Shown here: piece by piece, positions 1 to 8,230 of the stretch
How positions within the stretch are numbered: position 1 is the first letter of the stretch
Layout: each line of letters starts with the position of its first letter
NCBI GenBank assembly: GCA_040756055.1
Contig: JBFLZR010000001.1
Span: forward strand, 499,849-563,848
DNA length: 64,000 nt
Reading direction: 5' to 3'
Source: Candidatus Zixiibacteriota bacterium
GTDB lineage: Bacteria; Zixibacteria; MSB-5A5; GN15; FEB-12
Position numbers and translations under genes: made by a program
Notes under the pieces: generated by a model
What the model was told of the DNA's origin: nothing
Database searches by the model: none
What the model saw: only the letters and a program-made list of their open reading frames with translations

Positions 1-1256
1 TTGACCAGTCGTTCAAGGTAGCCAGTGATGCTTTGTGCCTCCCCGAGGACAACCGTGTCGTTGGCACTCTCTCGGGCGGGGAGCGTCGACGGGTGGCGCT
101 GTGCAAGATTCTGCTGGAGAAACCGGACCTTCTGCTTCTGGACGAGCCGACCAACCATCTCGATGCGGAAACGATAGACTGGTTGGAAGAGCAGCTTCGC
201 GAGTATCCCGGCACGGTCATCATAGTAACGCACGATCGGTATTTTCTCGATAATGTCACCGAGTGGATACTGGAACTTGAGGGGGGACAGGGAATACCGT
301 GGAAAGGGAATTACAGTTCGTGGCTCGAGCAAAAGCTGGCTACTCTGGTGGAGGCGGAGAAGAGTGACGCACCTCGCTCCAAGGCCCTCAAGCGTGAGCT
401 GGAATGGATACGCATGAGCCGTGGCGATCGCAATGAGCTGGCCCGAAGCCGCATAAGAGAATACGAGCAACTGGTGGCCCGCGAGACGGCCAGGGCGAAG
501 TCGGCAAGCACGGTCATTCAGATCGCGCCCGGCCCGGATCTCGGAAATCAGGTGGCGGAGTTTCATGATGTCAGTATGGGATTCGATGATCAGAAGTTGT
601 TTGAGAACCTGTCGTTCGCGGTCCCTCGCTCGGCGGTGGTTGGGATGGTAGGCCCCAACGGTACCGGCAAGACGACTTTACTGAAACTCATTACCGGCGC
701 TCTTGAGCCTGTCGCGGGAAAGACGGTTGTTGGTTCTACAGTAAAGTTTGCCGTGGTCGATCAGGAGCGGGAGTCCCTTGGAAGTGAGCGCAGTCTTATC
801 GAGGAAGTAGGCGAGGGACTCGATGAAGTGACAATCGGCAACCGCAAGGTTCCTATTCGCCAGTATCTGGCGCAGTTCGGATTCAAGGGGGCATCGCAGC
901 AGAAGCTTGCGGGGCAACTCTCGGGTGGTGAGCGTAATCGGTGCAATCTTGCCAAGGTGCTGAAGATCGGCGGTAATTTGCTGCTGCTCGATGAGCCGAC
1001 GAACGATCTCGATGTCAATACCCTGCGCATGCTTGAAGAGGCAATTCTGGATTTCTCGGGTTGCGTGATGGTGATAAGTCACGATCGGTTCTTTTTGGAT
1101 CGCATCTGCACTCATCTGCTCGTATTCGAGGGAGAAGGTAAGGTGCGCTGGTGGGAAGGGAACTTCTCCGCCTATCAGGATTGGCGGAGCAAGGAGCTGG
1201 GCGGGCGGATGTTCGAGAACCGTCGGAATCGATATAAGACGCTGGTGCGATCTTAG
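1..1256 (+). CDS. ettA: ABC-F translation factor EttA, C-terminal part (5' end outside window)
   Basis: Soluble ABC-F ATPase that acts at the ribosomal E site and links translation to the ATP/ADP ratio (family knowledge). The open frame is already running at base 3, so the true start lies upstream. Visible are the first signature (LSGGERRRVAL) and Walker B (LLLLDEPTNHLD), then the second domain with Walker A (GPNGTGKTT), signature (LSGGERNR) and Walker B (LLLLDEPTNDLD). The segment GIPWKGNYSSWLEQK and the linker after it match EttA more closely than Uup or other ABC-F members, as I remember those sequences. Only Walker A of the first domain is missing here. The C-terminus ends soon after the second ATPase domain, as is usual for EttA. 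The next gene follows after about 30 bp. Confidence 0.93.
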   Translation, partial: DQSFKVASDALCLPEDNRVVGTLSGGERRRVALCKILLEKPDLLLLDEPTNHLDAETIDWLEEQLREYPGTVIIVTHDRYFLDNVTEWILELEGGQGIPWKGNYSSWLEQKLATLVEAEKSDAPRSKALKRELEWIRMSRGDRNELARSRIREYEQLVARETARAKSASTVIQIAPGPDLGNQVAEFHDVSMGFDDQKLFENLSFAVPRSAVVGMVGPNGTGKTTLLKLITGALEPVAGKTVVGSTVKFAVVDQERESLGSERSLIEEVGEGLDEVTIGNRKVPIRQYLAQFGFKGASQQKLAGQLSGGERNRCNLAKVLKIGGNLLLLDEPTNDLDVNTLRMLEEAILDFSGCVMVISHDRFFLDRICTHLLVFEGEGKVRWWEGNFSAYQDWRSKELGGRMFENRRNRYKTLVRS

Positions 1257-1286
1257 GAATGCAGTCTCGATGGCCGGGTTTGAACG

Positions 1287-2159
1287 ATGAGCTTGACCTT
1301 TCGAACAGACTACTGGGATGATGCTCAGGCGAAATCCGCATTCATCCGCTTCCTGCATCACATTCACCGACTGGATTTGACACTCTGGGACAAGCTGGGG
1401 TCCTGGGACCACAACTATCGACCATTCTCTTACTTCGATGGCAATACGATAGCCGCGAGCGTGTGTGTTTACTCGATGGACATGATGGTAGAGGGGAGGC
1501 GATGTTCTGTCGCGCAAATCTCGGGGGTTGGGACGGATGAGAAATATCGGCGCCGGGGGCTTAGTCTCGCACTGACCGAAAGAGCTATCGAGTGGGCGAG
1601 TTCACGACATGAGTTCTTTTACCTTTTCGCCGACGCGGATGCATTTAAACTGTATGAGAGAGCCGGGTTTCGTCGCGTGGTGGAGCACAAGACAAGGATA
1701 CCGGTCGAGGGTTGTAAACCGCGCGGCAATGTAGTGAAGCTGGATATCGAAAACAAGAAACACCTTGAATTAATTTATCAACATGCGGGTAAGAGAACTG
1801 CTGTTTCGGATAGGCTTGGCGTGTTCAACGAGAAGTTGTTTATGTTCTGGTGTCTGTATTTTCTCCGCGACAACATTTACTATATTGCCGACCTGGATTT
1901 GCTGGTTCTCTACAAGCGGGAGAATGGACTGTTGACTTTTTGCGATATTGTGGGCAGTGAGATTCCGGAGTTTACCAGTATCTATCCTTATATCAGTGAT
2001 GAGAGAGACCGCGAGATTGAGTTTCTTTTCATGGTTGATAAACTGAAGCTCAGGGGGTCGATGAAGACTATCGCCGTCGTAGAAAACGGAACTCACCTGT
2101 CCGGCGATTTTCCTCATGAGGGTAGCCCATTCATTTTCCCCCTTACCAGTCGGGCTTGA
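1287..2159 (+). CDS. GNAT-family N-acetyltransferase (290 aa)
   Basis: Predicted acetyl-CoA-dependent acyltransferase of unknown substrate. The acetyl-CoA loop is visible around residues 75-88 (GVGTDEKYRRRGLS), followed by the helix and the strand that ends in the typical LYERAGFRRV turn. Another 150 residues follow the core domain, so this is longer than a minimal GNAT and resembles the two-part Eis-like or YitF-like forms. The start is an ATG about 30 bp after ettA, with no strong ribosome binding site. It may be co-transcribed with ettA. The family is clear; the substrate cannot be inferred from sequence or context. Confidence 0.8.
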   Translation: MSLTFRTDYWDDAQAKSAFIRFLHHIHRLDLTLWDKLGSWDHNYRPFSYFDGNTIAASVCVYSMDMMVEGRRCSVAQISGVGTDEKYRRRGLSLALTERAIEWASSRHEFFYLFADADAFKLYERAGFRRVVEHKTRIPVEGCKPRGNVVKLDIENKKHLELIYQHAGKRTAVSDRLGVFNEKLFMFWCLYFLRDNIYYIADLDLLVLYKRENGLLTFCDIVGSEIPEFTSIYPYISDERDREIEFLFMVDKLKLRGSMKTIAVVENGTHLSGDFPHEGSPFIFPLTSRA

Positions 2160-2273
2160 GACCAATAACATAGCCGGATTTGCCGGCTCTGATTCTGATT
2201 GATTAATTGGGGAATGACGCTATATTTGTGTATAACCTCACGCCGGCATTGAAATCGAGGGTTCGGGCGGTCG

Positions 2274-3041
2274 ATGAAAATCACATATTTACGCTACAGC
2301 ATACTGCTCATTGTGTTGGGGCTTGTCACGTGGACGGCGCTGGGGTATGGCAGCAGGTCGTTTGAGGCATTCTGCCCGTTCGGTGGCGCCGAAAGCCTGT
2401 GGGGATTGTTTGTCCACGGTGAGTTCAGTTGCGCTCTCGGTCCGCTTAATCTTTCCATGTTTATCGCGCTGATAGTTCTGGCGCTAATTTCCAAAAAGTC
2501 GTTCTGCGGCTGGGCCTGTCCCATAGGATTCTTGGGGGAGCTTTTCGGGCGGGCTGGCGGCCATATTACAGGAAAGAGACTTCGTCCGGCAAGAAAACTC
2601 AACGGCATTCTCAAGCTGACCCGCTATGTGGTACTTGTGCTTGCGCTGTTTTTTACCTATCGAACCGGCGAACTTATCCTTCGGGGTTACGATCCTTTCT
2701 ATCTCATCTTTTCGGGCTTCGGACACGGAAGCGTCGGCATGATATCGGTTATCGTATTGATCGCGCTCGGTATAGCGACACTTATAATACCGATGTTTTT
2801 TTGCCGCTATCTTTGCCCGCTGGGGGCCGTATTCGATCCGTTCAGCCGTATGGCGGTGATAAAGATCGCTCGTAACGAAAAAGGGTGCACTCAGTGCGGA
2901 AGTTGCCAGGCGGCGTGTCCGCACGACATACCGGTCCATGAGTTGGCCAGCGTCAAACATCGCGACTGTACGAACTGTTTCGAGTGCGTGGAGGTCTGTC
3001 CGGAACCCGAAGTGCTCGGGGTTCGCGCGAGTTGGAGATGA
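2274..3041 (+). CDS. NapH/YccM-like membrane-bound 4Fe-4S protein
   Basis: Integral membrane electron-transfer protein with about five hydrophobic segments. Two membrane-side CxxxCP motifs are visible (CGWACPIG and CRYLCPLG), as in NapH, CcoG and NosR. Near the C-terminus are two 4Fe-4S clusters (CTQCGSCQAACP and CTNCFECVEVCP). The family usually moves quinol electrons to a periplasmic or membrane partner. No nitrate or nitrous-oxide reductase gene is nearby, so the partner is unknown. The next gene starts 4 bp after the stop and encodes a small membrane-anchored metal-domain protein, suggesting the two work together. Reductant for metal-centre assembly or thiol maintenance would fit but is inference. 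Confidence 0.85.
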   Translation: MKITYLRYSILLIVLGLVTWTALGYGSRSFEAFCPFGGAESLWGLFVHGEFSCALGPLNLSMFIALIVLALISKKSFCGWACPIGFLGELFGRAGGHITGKRLRPARKLNGILKLTRYVVLVLALFFTYRTGELILRGYDPFYLIFSGFGHGSVGMISVIVLIALGIATLIIPMFFCRYLCPLGAVFDPFSRMAVIKIARNEKGCTQCGSCQAACPHDIPVHELASVKHRDCTNCFECVEVCPEPEVLGVRASWR

Positions 3042-3045
3042 TATT

Positions 3046-3417
3046 ATGAAAATACCCAAGATAGTCGTACCGATCCTGGTTGTCATATCACTATTCGGTG
3101 GATATGCTCTCAAGGCCGCCTTCACTCAGCCGACGACATCCACCATGCCTACCAACTCCGGCGGTTCGAAGCTGGAGTGCATCGTTGATGGCGTCAAGTG
3201 CAAGGGGACAGCCTCGTTTTTCGTGTCGCTGTTTGAGAATGTGGCCGGTATCAATGGTATCGAAACATATGCCACCGACCATCGCGTTATCTTCAGTTAC
3301 GATCCCTCTGTCATCACCCCTGATGAGATTCGAACGATAATGGAAGCGCCCGTGCCTCTGCAAGACGGCCGTGTGATCCGGATTTTCACCTGTCTTTCGA
3401 TGGATGAAATGCCTTAA
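3046..3417 (+). CDS. membrane-anchored HMA-like small protein (123 aa)
   Basis: One N-terminal hydrophobic segment (about residues 4-22) precedes a domain of roughly 75 residues with the beta-alpha-beta pattern of heavy-metal-associated domains. The candidate metal-binding pair is CIVDGVKC, a CX6C rather than the usual CXXC, so copper binding is uncertain. A further cysteine sits near the C-terminus (RIFTCLSM). I chose the ATG at 3046 because it lies 4 bp after the upstream stop and places the hydrophobic segment at the very N-terminus; longer in-frame starts would overlap the ferredoxin gene. The close coupling to the NapH-like gene suggests a periplasmic partner. Confidence 0.6.
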   Translation: MKIPKIVVPILVVISLFGGYALKAAFTQPTTSTMPTNSGGSKLECIVDGVKCKGTASFFVSLFENVAGINGIETYATDHRVIFSYDPSVITPDEIRTIMEAPVPLQDGRVIRIFTCLSMDEMP

Positions 3418-3615
3418 GAGGCTTTTCTATCGCTTCAATCCATTCAACACGCCGTTGAATCCTGTTGTGGTGCAATTATGGATACGGCGCTTACGGCTTA
3501 AGCCAGGGGCCGGAATTCCGGTCCGGGCGATTGAGTCTTCTCGACCGGGGATTCATATATGCCATCGCGCATGTGCGGGGAGGCTCGGAACCTGGCATGG
3601 AGTGGTACGAGTATC
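3410..3615 (+). pseudogene. remnant of oligopeptidase B / S9A prolyl oligopeptidase
   Basis: A short stretch translates to pieces that match the start of the oligopeptidase B catalytic domain: [13 protein letters not shown] in one frame, then [26 protein letters not shown] and WYE in another. The family signature YGSYG...[21 protein letters not shown] is easily recognised. The two pieces are separated by a frameshift near 3465. The catalytic serine, aspartate and histidine regions that should follow are absent, because the sequence after about 3615 no longer resembles the family. There is no propeller domain upstream, only the intact small gene ending at 3417. This is a deletion and frameshift relic. 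The remaining frame to 3830 codes for nothing I recognise. Confidence 0.7.
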
Positions 3616-3871
3616 TCGAGAAATTCGCCTTCGGGTCGGCGTTCATAGTTGATGTTCTCGAAAGAGAGATCCGGTGGCGCGAGGCAACCATTTGTGGTAC
3701 AAGAGTTTATGATGGCGCCTGTCGGGTTGGCGTAAATAGTCTTGACAGAACAGAGGAACAATGTTATGGTATCTCGCGTTTTCGCGGTGCTCGGTCACTT
3801 AATTGGTGGCTGAGAAACGAGGACTGCTGATAGAAGGACTAATCAATCTCAGTAAGGAAATTTTTTAACGA

Positions 3872-3894
3872 GTTGAGACCATCGCCGTCTCAAC
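3872..3894. repeat. perfect inverted repeat GTTGAGAC-N7-GTCTCAAC
   Basis: An 8-bp perfect inverted repeat with a 7-base loop lies in the 160-bp gap before the lipoprotein gene at 3994. It lacks a following T-run on either strand, so it is a poor terminator. It could be an operator or an RNA hairpin in the leader of the envelope operon. Apart from this, the stretch from about 3615 to 3993 shows only unrecognised sequence. Confidence 0.4.
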
Positions 3895-3993
3895 GAAAAT
3901 AAACAAGGCGTACATGCGTCGGCCGAACGTGTGTGTGTCTTTTTTTTATGAACCTTTTATTCTTGAGAGAATATCGGCCGAAAGGATGAGACA

Positions 3994-4593
3994 ATGATTA
4001 TGCGTGTGTCGTCGGTGTTGGTGGCACTCGCCCTATTTGGATTTGCCGCGGGCTGCAGCGAGGCGCCGGTGGCCAAGTTCGATGCCGGCAAGTCGGCAAT
4101 TGAAAGTGCCCGTGCCAATGAGGTCGAATTGTATGCTTCTGAGACTTTCAAGCAGGCGACTGATTCATTGAATGCCGCGGCGGTTGAGATGCAGAATCAG
4201 GATTCCAAGTTCTCGCTGCTTCGCAGTTACGGACGCGCGGAAGAGTTGATTGCCGCCGCCGAGAGACTGACACAGCAGGCGGAAGCGGAAGCGGTGACCG
4301 AGAAAGAAAAGACGCGTGTTGCCGATTCGATTCTCATTGCGGAGCTTGAGTTACTCCTGGCCGAAACGAAAACCGCGCTTGCCTCGGCTCCCAAAGCCAA
4401 GGGTACCGCGGCCGATCTGAAGGTTCTTCAGGGTGACATTGAGGCTGCCTCGAACGCTCTGGCGGTTGCCGCTGCGGATTACAATTCGGGTCAATATATG
4501 GCTGCGAAGGCCAAGCTGGACGCAATTAAGCCTCAGGTAGAGGGTGTAAAAGCCCAGGTAGAAGAGGCTATCAAGCGCATTACAAAGAAGTAA
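3994..4593 (+). CDS. coiled-coil lipoprotein, DUF4398-like
   Basis: Likely outer-membrane or periplasm-facing lipoprotein. The signal peptide ends in a lipobox at about residues 18-21 (AAGC). The mature protein is almost entirely helical, rich in Ala, Glu and Lys, with the repeated pattern of small helical hairpins seen in DUF4398 proteins, in which a conserved Ala/Glu-rich pair of helices follows the lipid anchor. Such proteins often accompany OmpA or peptidoglycan-modifying enzymes. Here it is first in a run of same-strand genes that continues with two L,D-transpeptidases, so a role in anchoring or organising the cell wall is a reasonable inference. The family assignment is moderate. Confidence 0.75.
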   Translation: MIMRVSSVLVALALFGFAAGCSEAPVAKFDAGKSAIESARANEVELYASETFKQATDSLNAAAVEMQNQDSKFSLLRSYGRAEELIAAAERLTQQAEAEAVTEKEKTRVADSILIAELELLLAETKTALASAPKAKGTAADLKVLQGDIEAASNALAVAAADYNSGQYMAAKAKLDAIKPQVEGVKAQVEEAIKRITKK

Positions 4594-4693
4594 GGCGTTT
4601 GTCCCGCTGTTGTTTATTTTTGCAGAGGCCGGGATCTCCGGCCTCTGGCGAAATGGTATAAGGTCCGTACACACATCGTTCCTCGAAATCTCT

Positions 4694-5782
4694 ATGACTG
4701 CCCGTACAAAACTCTTCATTTGGATTCCCCTTTTGACTGTTCTGGTCGCAGGTGGACTTATCGCCGCGCGTGAATGGAGGCGTCCTCCGCTTGAATCAAT
4801 GAAGCGGGCGTTGGATGCTCTGGGTGTGGCCAAAGCCACTGAGAACCGCAATCACTATAAGTCGACCTTGAAGCAGGCCGAGCAATGTCTGCTCGAAGGT
4901 GAAAAGTCGCTTCGAAAGCAGAATGCCAGCTGGTGGCCATTTGTGTCCTACGAGGTTGCCGATTCCCTGTTTGAGGAGTCAATTCGCCTGTCAAGAAAAG
5001 TGGTTACGATGGCGACCAATCACACCGATGCACGGCGTAGCGCTTTACTTTCAAATATCGAATCGCTGACGGATTCCCTCAACTATCTCGGCGAGGTTCT
5101 GAGTGCAGAGCTGGGGCGCACCGATGTTGAGGCGCTTTATCGCAAGGTTAGGTTGAAATTGGATTTGGCCACAAAACTCGCTGAAACGGGTTCTTATGCC
5201 TCGGCCCAGGTCTATACCGACAGTGTCCGCAGCAGCATGGCGGTCCTTTCGGGGCGACTGCTCGAGCACCAGGTTGTGCTCGAAGAGCTTTTGGCCGATG
5301 CCGACCGGTGGGTGATAGAGACCGTCAAGCGTTCATCGGAAACACGCGAACCGGTGCTGATCGTAGATAAATCGGCACATCGCCTCTACGTATTAAGACA
5401 TGGGGCTGTTGTCGATTCATATTCGTGTGACCTCGGTTACAACGCCGGCTACCAGAAAAAGATGTCCGGCGACGGTGCTACTCCGGAAGGCATGTACCGT
5501 GTTGTCGAGGTAAAGAAGAACAGCAAGTATTACCGGGCGTTGCTTCTGGACTATCCAAACAAGTATGATCGCAGACGCTTTCAGAAGAACTTGAGTGAAG
5601 GTGTCATACCCTCACATGCTCGCATAGGCGGTTTGATTGAGATTCACGGCGAAGGCGGGCGTGATGAGGATTGGACGGAGGGCTGTGTCGCCGTGTCCAA
5701 TGATGATATGAACAAATTGATGAAGATCGCGTCCGTAGGCACCCTGGTAACCATTGTGCGATCGTGGGACGGTATTCAGTGA
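4694..5782 (+). CDS. L,D-transpeptidase (YkuD domain) with helical N-terminal region
   Basis: Peptidoglycan cross-linking or protein-anchoring enzyme acting outside the cytoplasmic membrane. An N-terminal membrane anchor (FIWIPLLTVLVAGGLIAA) is followed by about 200 residues of helical, probably coiled, sequence and then the YkuD domain. The catalytic region shows IEIHG followed by DWTEGCVAVSN, giving the conserved His and the catalytic Cys. The TKxxH-type substrate loop is less typical. A longer reading from a TTG at 4610 exists, but the ATG at 4694 places the anchor at the N-terminus and is preferred. The stop overlaps the next gene's start (GTGA), so the two transpeptidases are translationally coupled. 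Confidence 0.85.
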   Translation: MTARTKLFIWIPLLTVLVAGGLIAAREWRRPPLESMKRALDALGVAKATENRNHYKSTLKQAEQCLLEGEKSLRKQNASWWPFVSYEVADSLFEESIRLSRKVVTMATNHTDARRSALLSNIESLTDSLNYLGEVLSAELGRTDVEALYRKVRLKLDLATKLAETGSYASAQVYTDSVRSSMAVLSGRLLEHQVVLEELLADADRWVIETVKRSSETREPVLIVDKSAHRLYVLRHGAVVDSYSCDLGYNAGYQKKMSGDGATPEGMYRVVEVKKNSKYYRALLLDYPNKYDRRRFQKNLSEGVIPSHARIGGLIEIHGEGGRDEDWTEGCVAVSNDDMNKLMKIASVGTLVTIVRSWDGIQ

Positions 5783-6417
5783 GATCAATCTACGCCATCA
5801 CAATTTCTCTCGTCGTAGCGTCTCTCGCACTTGTAAACACTTATTATCGTTCAAGCGGAGACCTTCATATTTTTCCTCGCGAATCATATGCTTATGACGA
5901 GTCAGCCGATTCTGCGATGTCGCCGCCAGCAGATAGTGCTTCTTTATCTCGGAATTCGGGGAGACCATACCGGGCGAAAGAGCCCTATATCGTCATCGAT
6001 CGTTACAGCAATAGACTTTTTCTCCGGACCGTTGACACGGTGCTAATCGACGCGCTGTGTTCGACCGGGTCGGGAGGCGAGCTTGCGGATAGCTTGACGG
6101 GAAGACGCTGGAAGTTTGAAACTCCGGCCGGAATATACACGGTTCACACCAAGCTGGAGAATCCGTGGTGGCGTAAGCCGGATTGGGCGTTTATCGAGGA
6201 GGGGTTGCCGCTGCCCAAGTCGGACAGGGAGAGGTTGGATGCCAACATGATGGGGGAATACGCGATTGGTTTCGGCGACGGCTACTTTGTGCATGGAACG
6301 ATCTATGAGCGACTTCTCGGCGCGGCTGTCACTCACGGTTGCGTGCGTCTCGGAACCAACGACCTCAGAGATGTGTACCGGAGAAGTTATATCGGGATGA
6401 GAGTGTATGTCTTTTAA
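5779..6417 (+). CDS. second L,D-transpeptidase (YkuD domain)
   Basis: A shorter paralogue-like enzyme with a membrane anchor at about residues 3-20, a Ser/Pro-rich linker, and a YkuD catalytic domain. The active-site signature is seen as FVHG followed by THGCVRLG, with the His and nucleophile Cys in the normal context. This is the classic HxGC(V)R form, whereas the upstream enzyme has GCVAVSN, so substrate use may differ. I chose GTG 5779 because it overlaps the upstream stop and has a GGA-type ribosome site; GTG 5764 is an in-frame alternative adding five residues. The gene overlaps the following one by 11 bp. Confidence 0.85.
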   Translation: MRSIYAITISLVVASLALVNTYYRSSGDLHIFPRESYAYDESADSAMSPPADSASLSRNSGRPYRAKEPYIVIDRYSNRLFLRTVDTVLIDALCSTGSGGELADSLTGRRWKFETPAGIYTVHTKLENPWWRKPDWAFIEEGLPLPKSDRERLDANMMGEYAIGFGDGYFVHGTIYERLLGAAVTHGCVRLGTNDLRDVYRRSYIGMRVYVF

Positions 6418-7072
6418 TCCGTGGAACTATGCCCGTCGTTACAGACTTCATGCCGGGGCCATAGCGCTTCTATTGTTGATGCTTTCGCCGGTATTTCTGT
6501 CCGGGCGGTATGAACTTTCTCAGCCCCCCGAAAACATATCGTCGCCTTCTTCAGGCAGCGCCGGTCAGCACGCCGCCGAGGTATTTCCATACCTCGTGCT
6601 CGATCTGAAGACAATGACTCTATCGATTCAGATTGAGGGCGTACCTCTGCGTGACTGCCGGGCTACGGCGGCAAACGATACCGCTACGGTCGGCGAGTTT
6701 TCCCGCGACTGGCTGGAGAGCGGCGCCGCTATCCAGCGAATTTCGCGAGTTCATCTTCTGTCGGGGGCCAAGACGCTGTCGCAGGTGGAGCTGGAGGCGA
6801 TAGCCGAGGTGACGGGCTTGAGCGAAGCGGCGACCCAGCGCTATTTGCCTGCTGAAATGATCATCGAGACATCGGAGGGTCAGCGCCTGGAGATTCGAAC
6901 CGATCTTGAGGGTGAGGAGATTTCCGCTCTCGGTGGTTTCGAAGAGACTCTGCGTCGTATCGTGTCGACGGTCGAAGGCAAGGAAACGCTGCGTCTTTAC
7001 ATGTCAGGTCCCGACGCCATGTCGATTTTCGGGCTGGCAAGGACGCATCCCCTTATCATTCTGAAGGGGTGA
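6407..7072 (+). CDS. membrane-anchored hypothetical protein of the L,D-transpeptidase operon
   Basis: Function unknown. One N-terminal hydrophobic segment (about residues 16-31) is followed by a Ser/Gly linker and a periplasmic domain of about 175 residues with no cysteine pair or catalytic motif that I recognise. The phrase VFPYLVLDLKTMTLSIQIEG resembles the entry strand of a YkuD-like fold, where the two upstream proteins have YIVIDRYSNRLFL and VLIVDKSAHRLYV. It could therefore be a non-catalytic relative that keeps the N-terminal strand but has lost the His/Cys site. It overlaps the preceding gene and ends 28 bp from a convergent gene, so it is probably the last gene of the operon. Confidence 0.6.
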   Translation: MSFNPWNYARRYRLHAGAIALLLLMLSPVFLSGRYELSQPPENISSPSSGSAGQHAAEVFPYLVLDLKTMTLSIQIEGVPLRDCRATAANDTATVGEFSRDWLESGAAIQRISRVHLLSGAKTLSQVELEAIAEVTGLSEAATQRYLPAEMIIETSEGQRLEIRTDLEGEEISALGGFEETLRRIVSTVEGKETLRLYMSGPDAMSIFGLARTHPLIILKG

Positions 7073-7099
7073 AGTCACAGCGTCTCTTGCGCCGCATCG

Positions 7100-8080
7100 T
7101 TACAGTTCGATATTCACGCCAATGCCCGCAGCCACCGCCTTATCATATATGAGCTTCGCCGTGGCGGCATCCTGAATGGCCAGACCGTTGGATTTAAAGA
7201 TGGTAATCTGCTTGTCGTCGCGACGTCCGTACTTTTTCCCTGTCACAATCTCGCCAAGCTCCGCTTTCATGTGCGATTTGTCAATCGCTCCTTCCTGGAT
7301 CGGGATCATGATGTCCCCGGCTTCGCTGAGGCATGCCTCATAGGAATCAGCGACGAGCATCGAGCGCTTGATTATCGCGGTATCGAGTTCGCGGGCGTTG
7401 GGTGTATGACTGCCAATGCCGTTGATGTGGGTTCCCTCGCGTACCTTGGAGCCGTCGAAGATGGGCGTGGGGGACGAAGTCGCGGCGCAAATTATATCCG
7501 CCTGTTCGAGCAGATGGTCGGCGGAATCGGCTTTGGCGATATCAAGGTTGAGTTTTTCGCTCCATGTCTTGATAAAGTTGTCGACAGCTTTTTCGACTTT
7601 GTCGTAAACAAGGGCTCGTGAAAGCGGGCGCACGGCAGACATTGCCCACAGTTGCGCGCCGGCTTGGACACCCGCGCCGAAGATACCGGCAACCTGGCCT
7701 TTGACATCGCGCGCGAGATATTTCGTGGCGACACCGCTGGCGGCGCCGGTCCTTATGGCGGTGAGGTAGCCGCCATCCATGATGCACATTACATCGCCCG
7801 TCTGCGGATCCTGAAGCAGCACCTTGCCCACAACAACCGGCATGTTGTGTTTGGCCGGGTTGTCCTTGTAAACCGTTACGATCTTACAGGCAAGCGCGCC
7901 GAGTCTTTGAAGATAAGCTGGCATATACAGCGATAGACCATCGGGGGGCTTGATATTGGTGCGCAGAGGCAGCACGGCGGTTCCATTGGCCATTTCGGCG
8001 AAAGCCTGCTGGGTAACCTCGATACAGTCCTTCATATCGAGCACCTTCATGACATCCTGGCGTGACAGCATCAACGGCAT
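7100..8080 (-). CDS. ornithine cyclodeaminase / mu-crystallin family dehydrogenase
   Basis: NAD(P)-dependent enzyme of the OCD/mu-crystallin family. Members interconvert alanine and pyruvate, cyclise ornithine to proline, or reduce cyclic ketimines. The Rossmann glycine motif GIFGAGVQAGAQ sits near residue 133, and the preceding RTGAASGVATKYLA helix is the family hallmark. Length (326 aa) is normal. In place of a strict ornithine cyclodeaminase pattern it shows the general family pattern, so substrate is open between ornithine, alanine and imine. It is transcribed alone, convergent with the L,D-transpeptidase operon, with a reasonable ribosome site (AGGA) before the ATG. Confidence 0.85.
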   Translation of the reverse strand: MPLMLSRQDVMKVLDMKDCIEVTQQAFAEMANGTAVLPLRTNIKPPDGLSLYMPAYLQRLGALACKIVTVYKDNPAKHNMPVVVGKVLLQDPQTGDVMCIMDGGYLTAIRTGAASGVATKYLARDVKGQVAGIFGAGVQAGAQLWAMSAVRPLSRALVYDKVEKAVDNFIKTWSEKLNLDIAKADSADHLLEQADIICAATSSPTPIFDGSKVREGTHINGIGSHTPNARELDTAIIKRSMLVADSYEACLSEAGDIMIPIQEGAIDKSHMKAELGEIVTGKKYGRRDDKQITIFKSNGLAIQDAATAKLIYDKAVAAGIGVNIEL

Positions 8081-8230
8081 TTTATCCTCCTGACGTATGT
8101 ACTTTGCTTCTCATCAATAAGTGATCGGATTAAGTGTAAAGGCAGTATGCTAATTTCAGTTGCCGCTGTCAATCCCGTTGATGATATTTACGGTCGAATG
8201 CCTGGATTATGATGCTGCAGGGAGAGATCT

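Noticed and set aside
3465-3830. 121-residue open frame as a real gene
   Set aside because: Its first part is a piece of oligopeptidase B beginning in the middle of a domain; the rest is unrecognised, and the upstream piece is in another frame.
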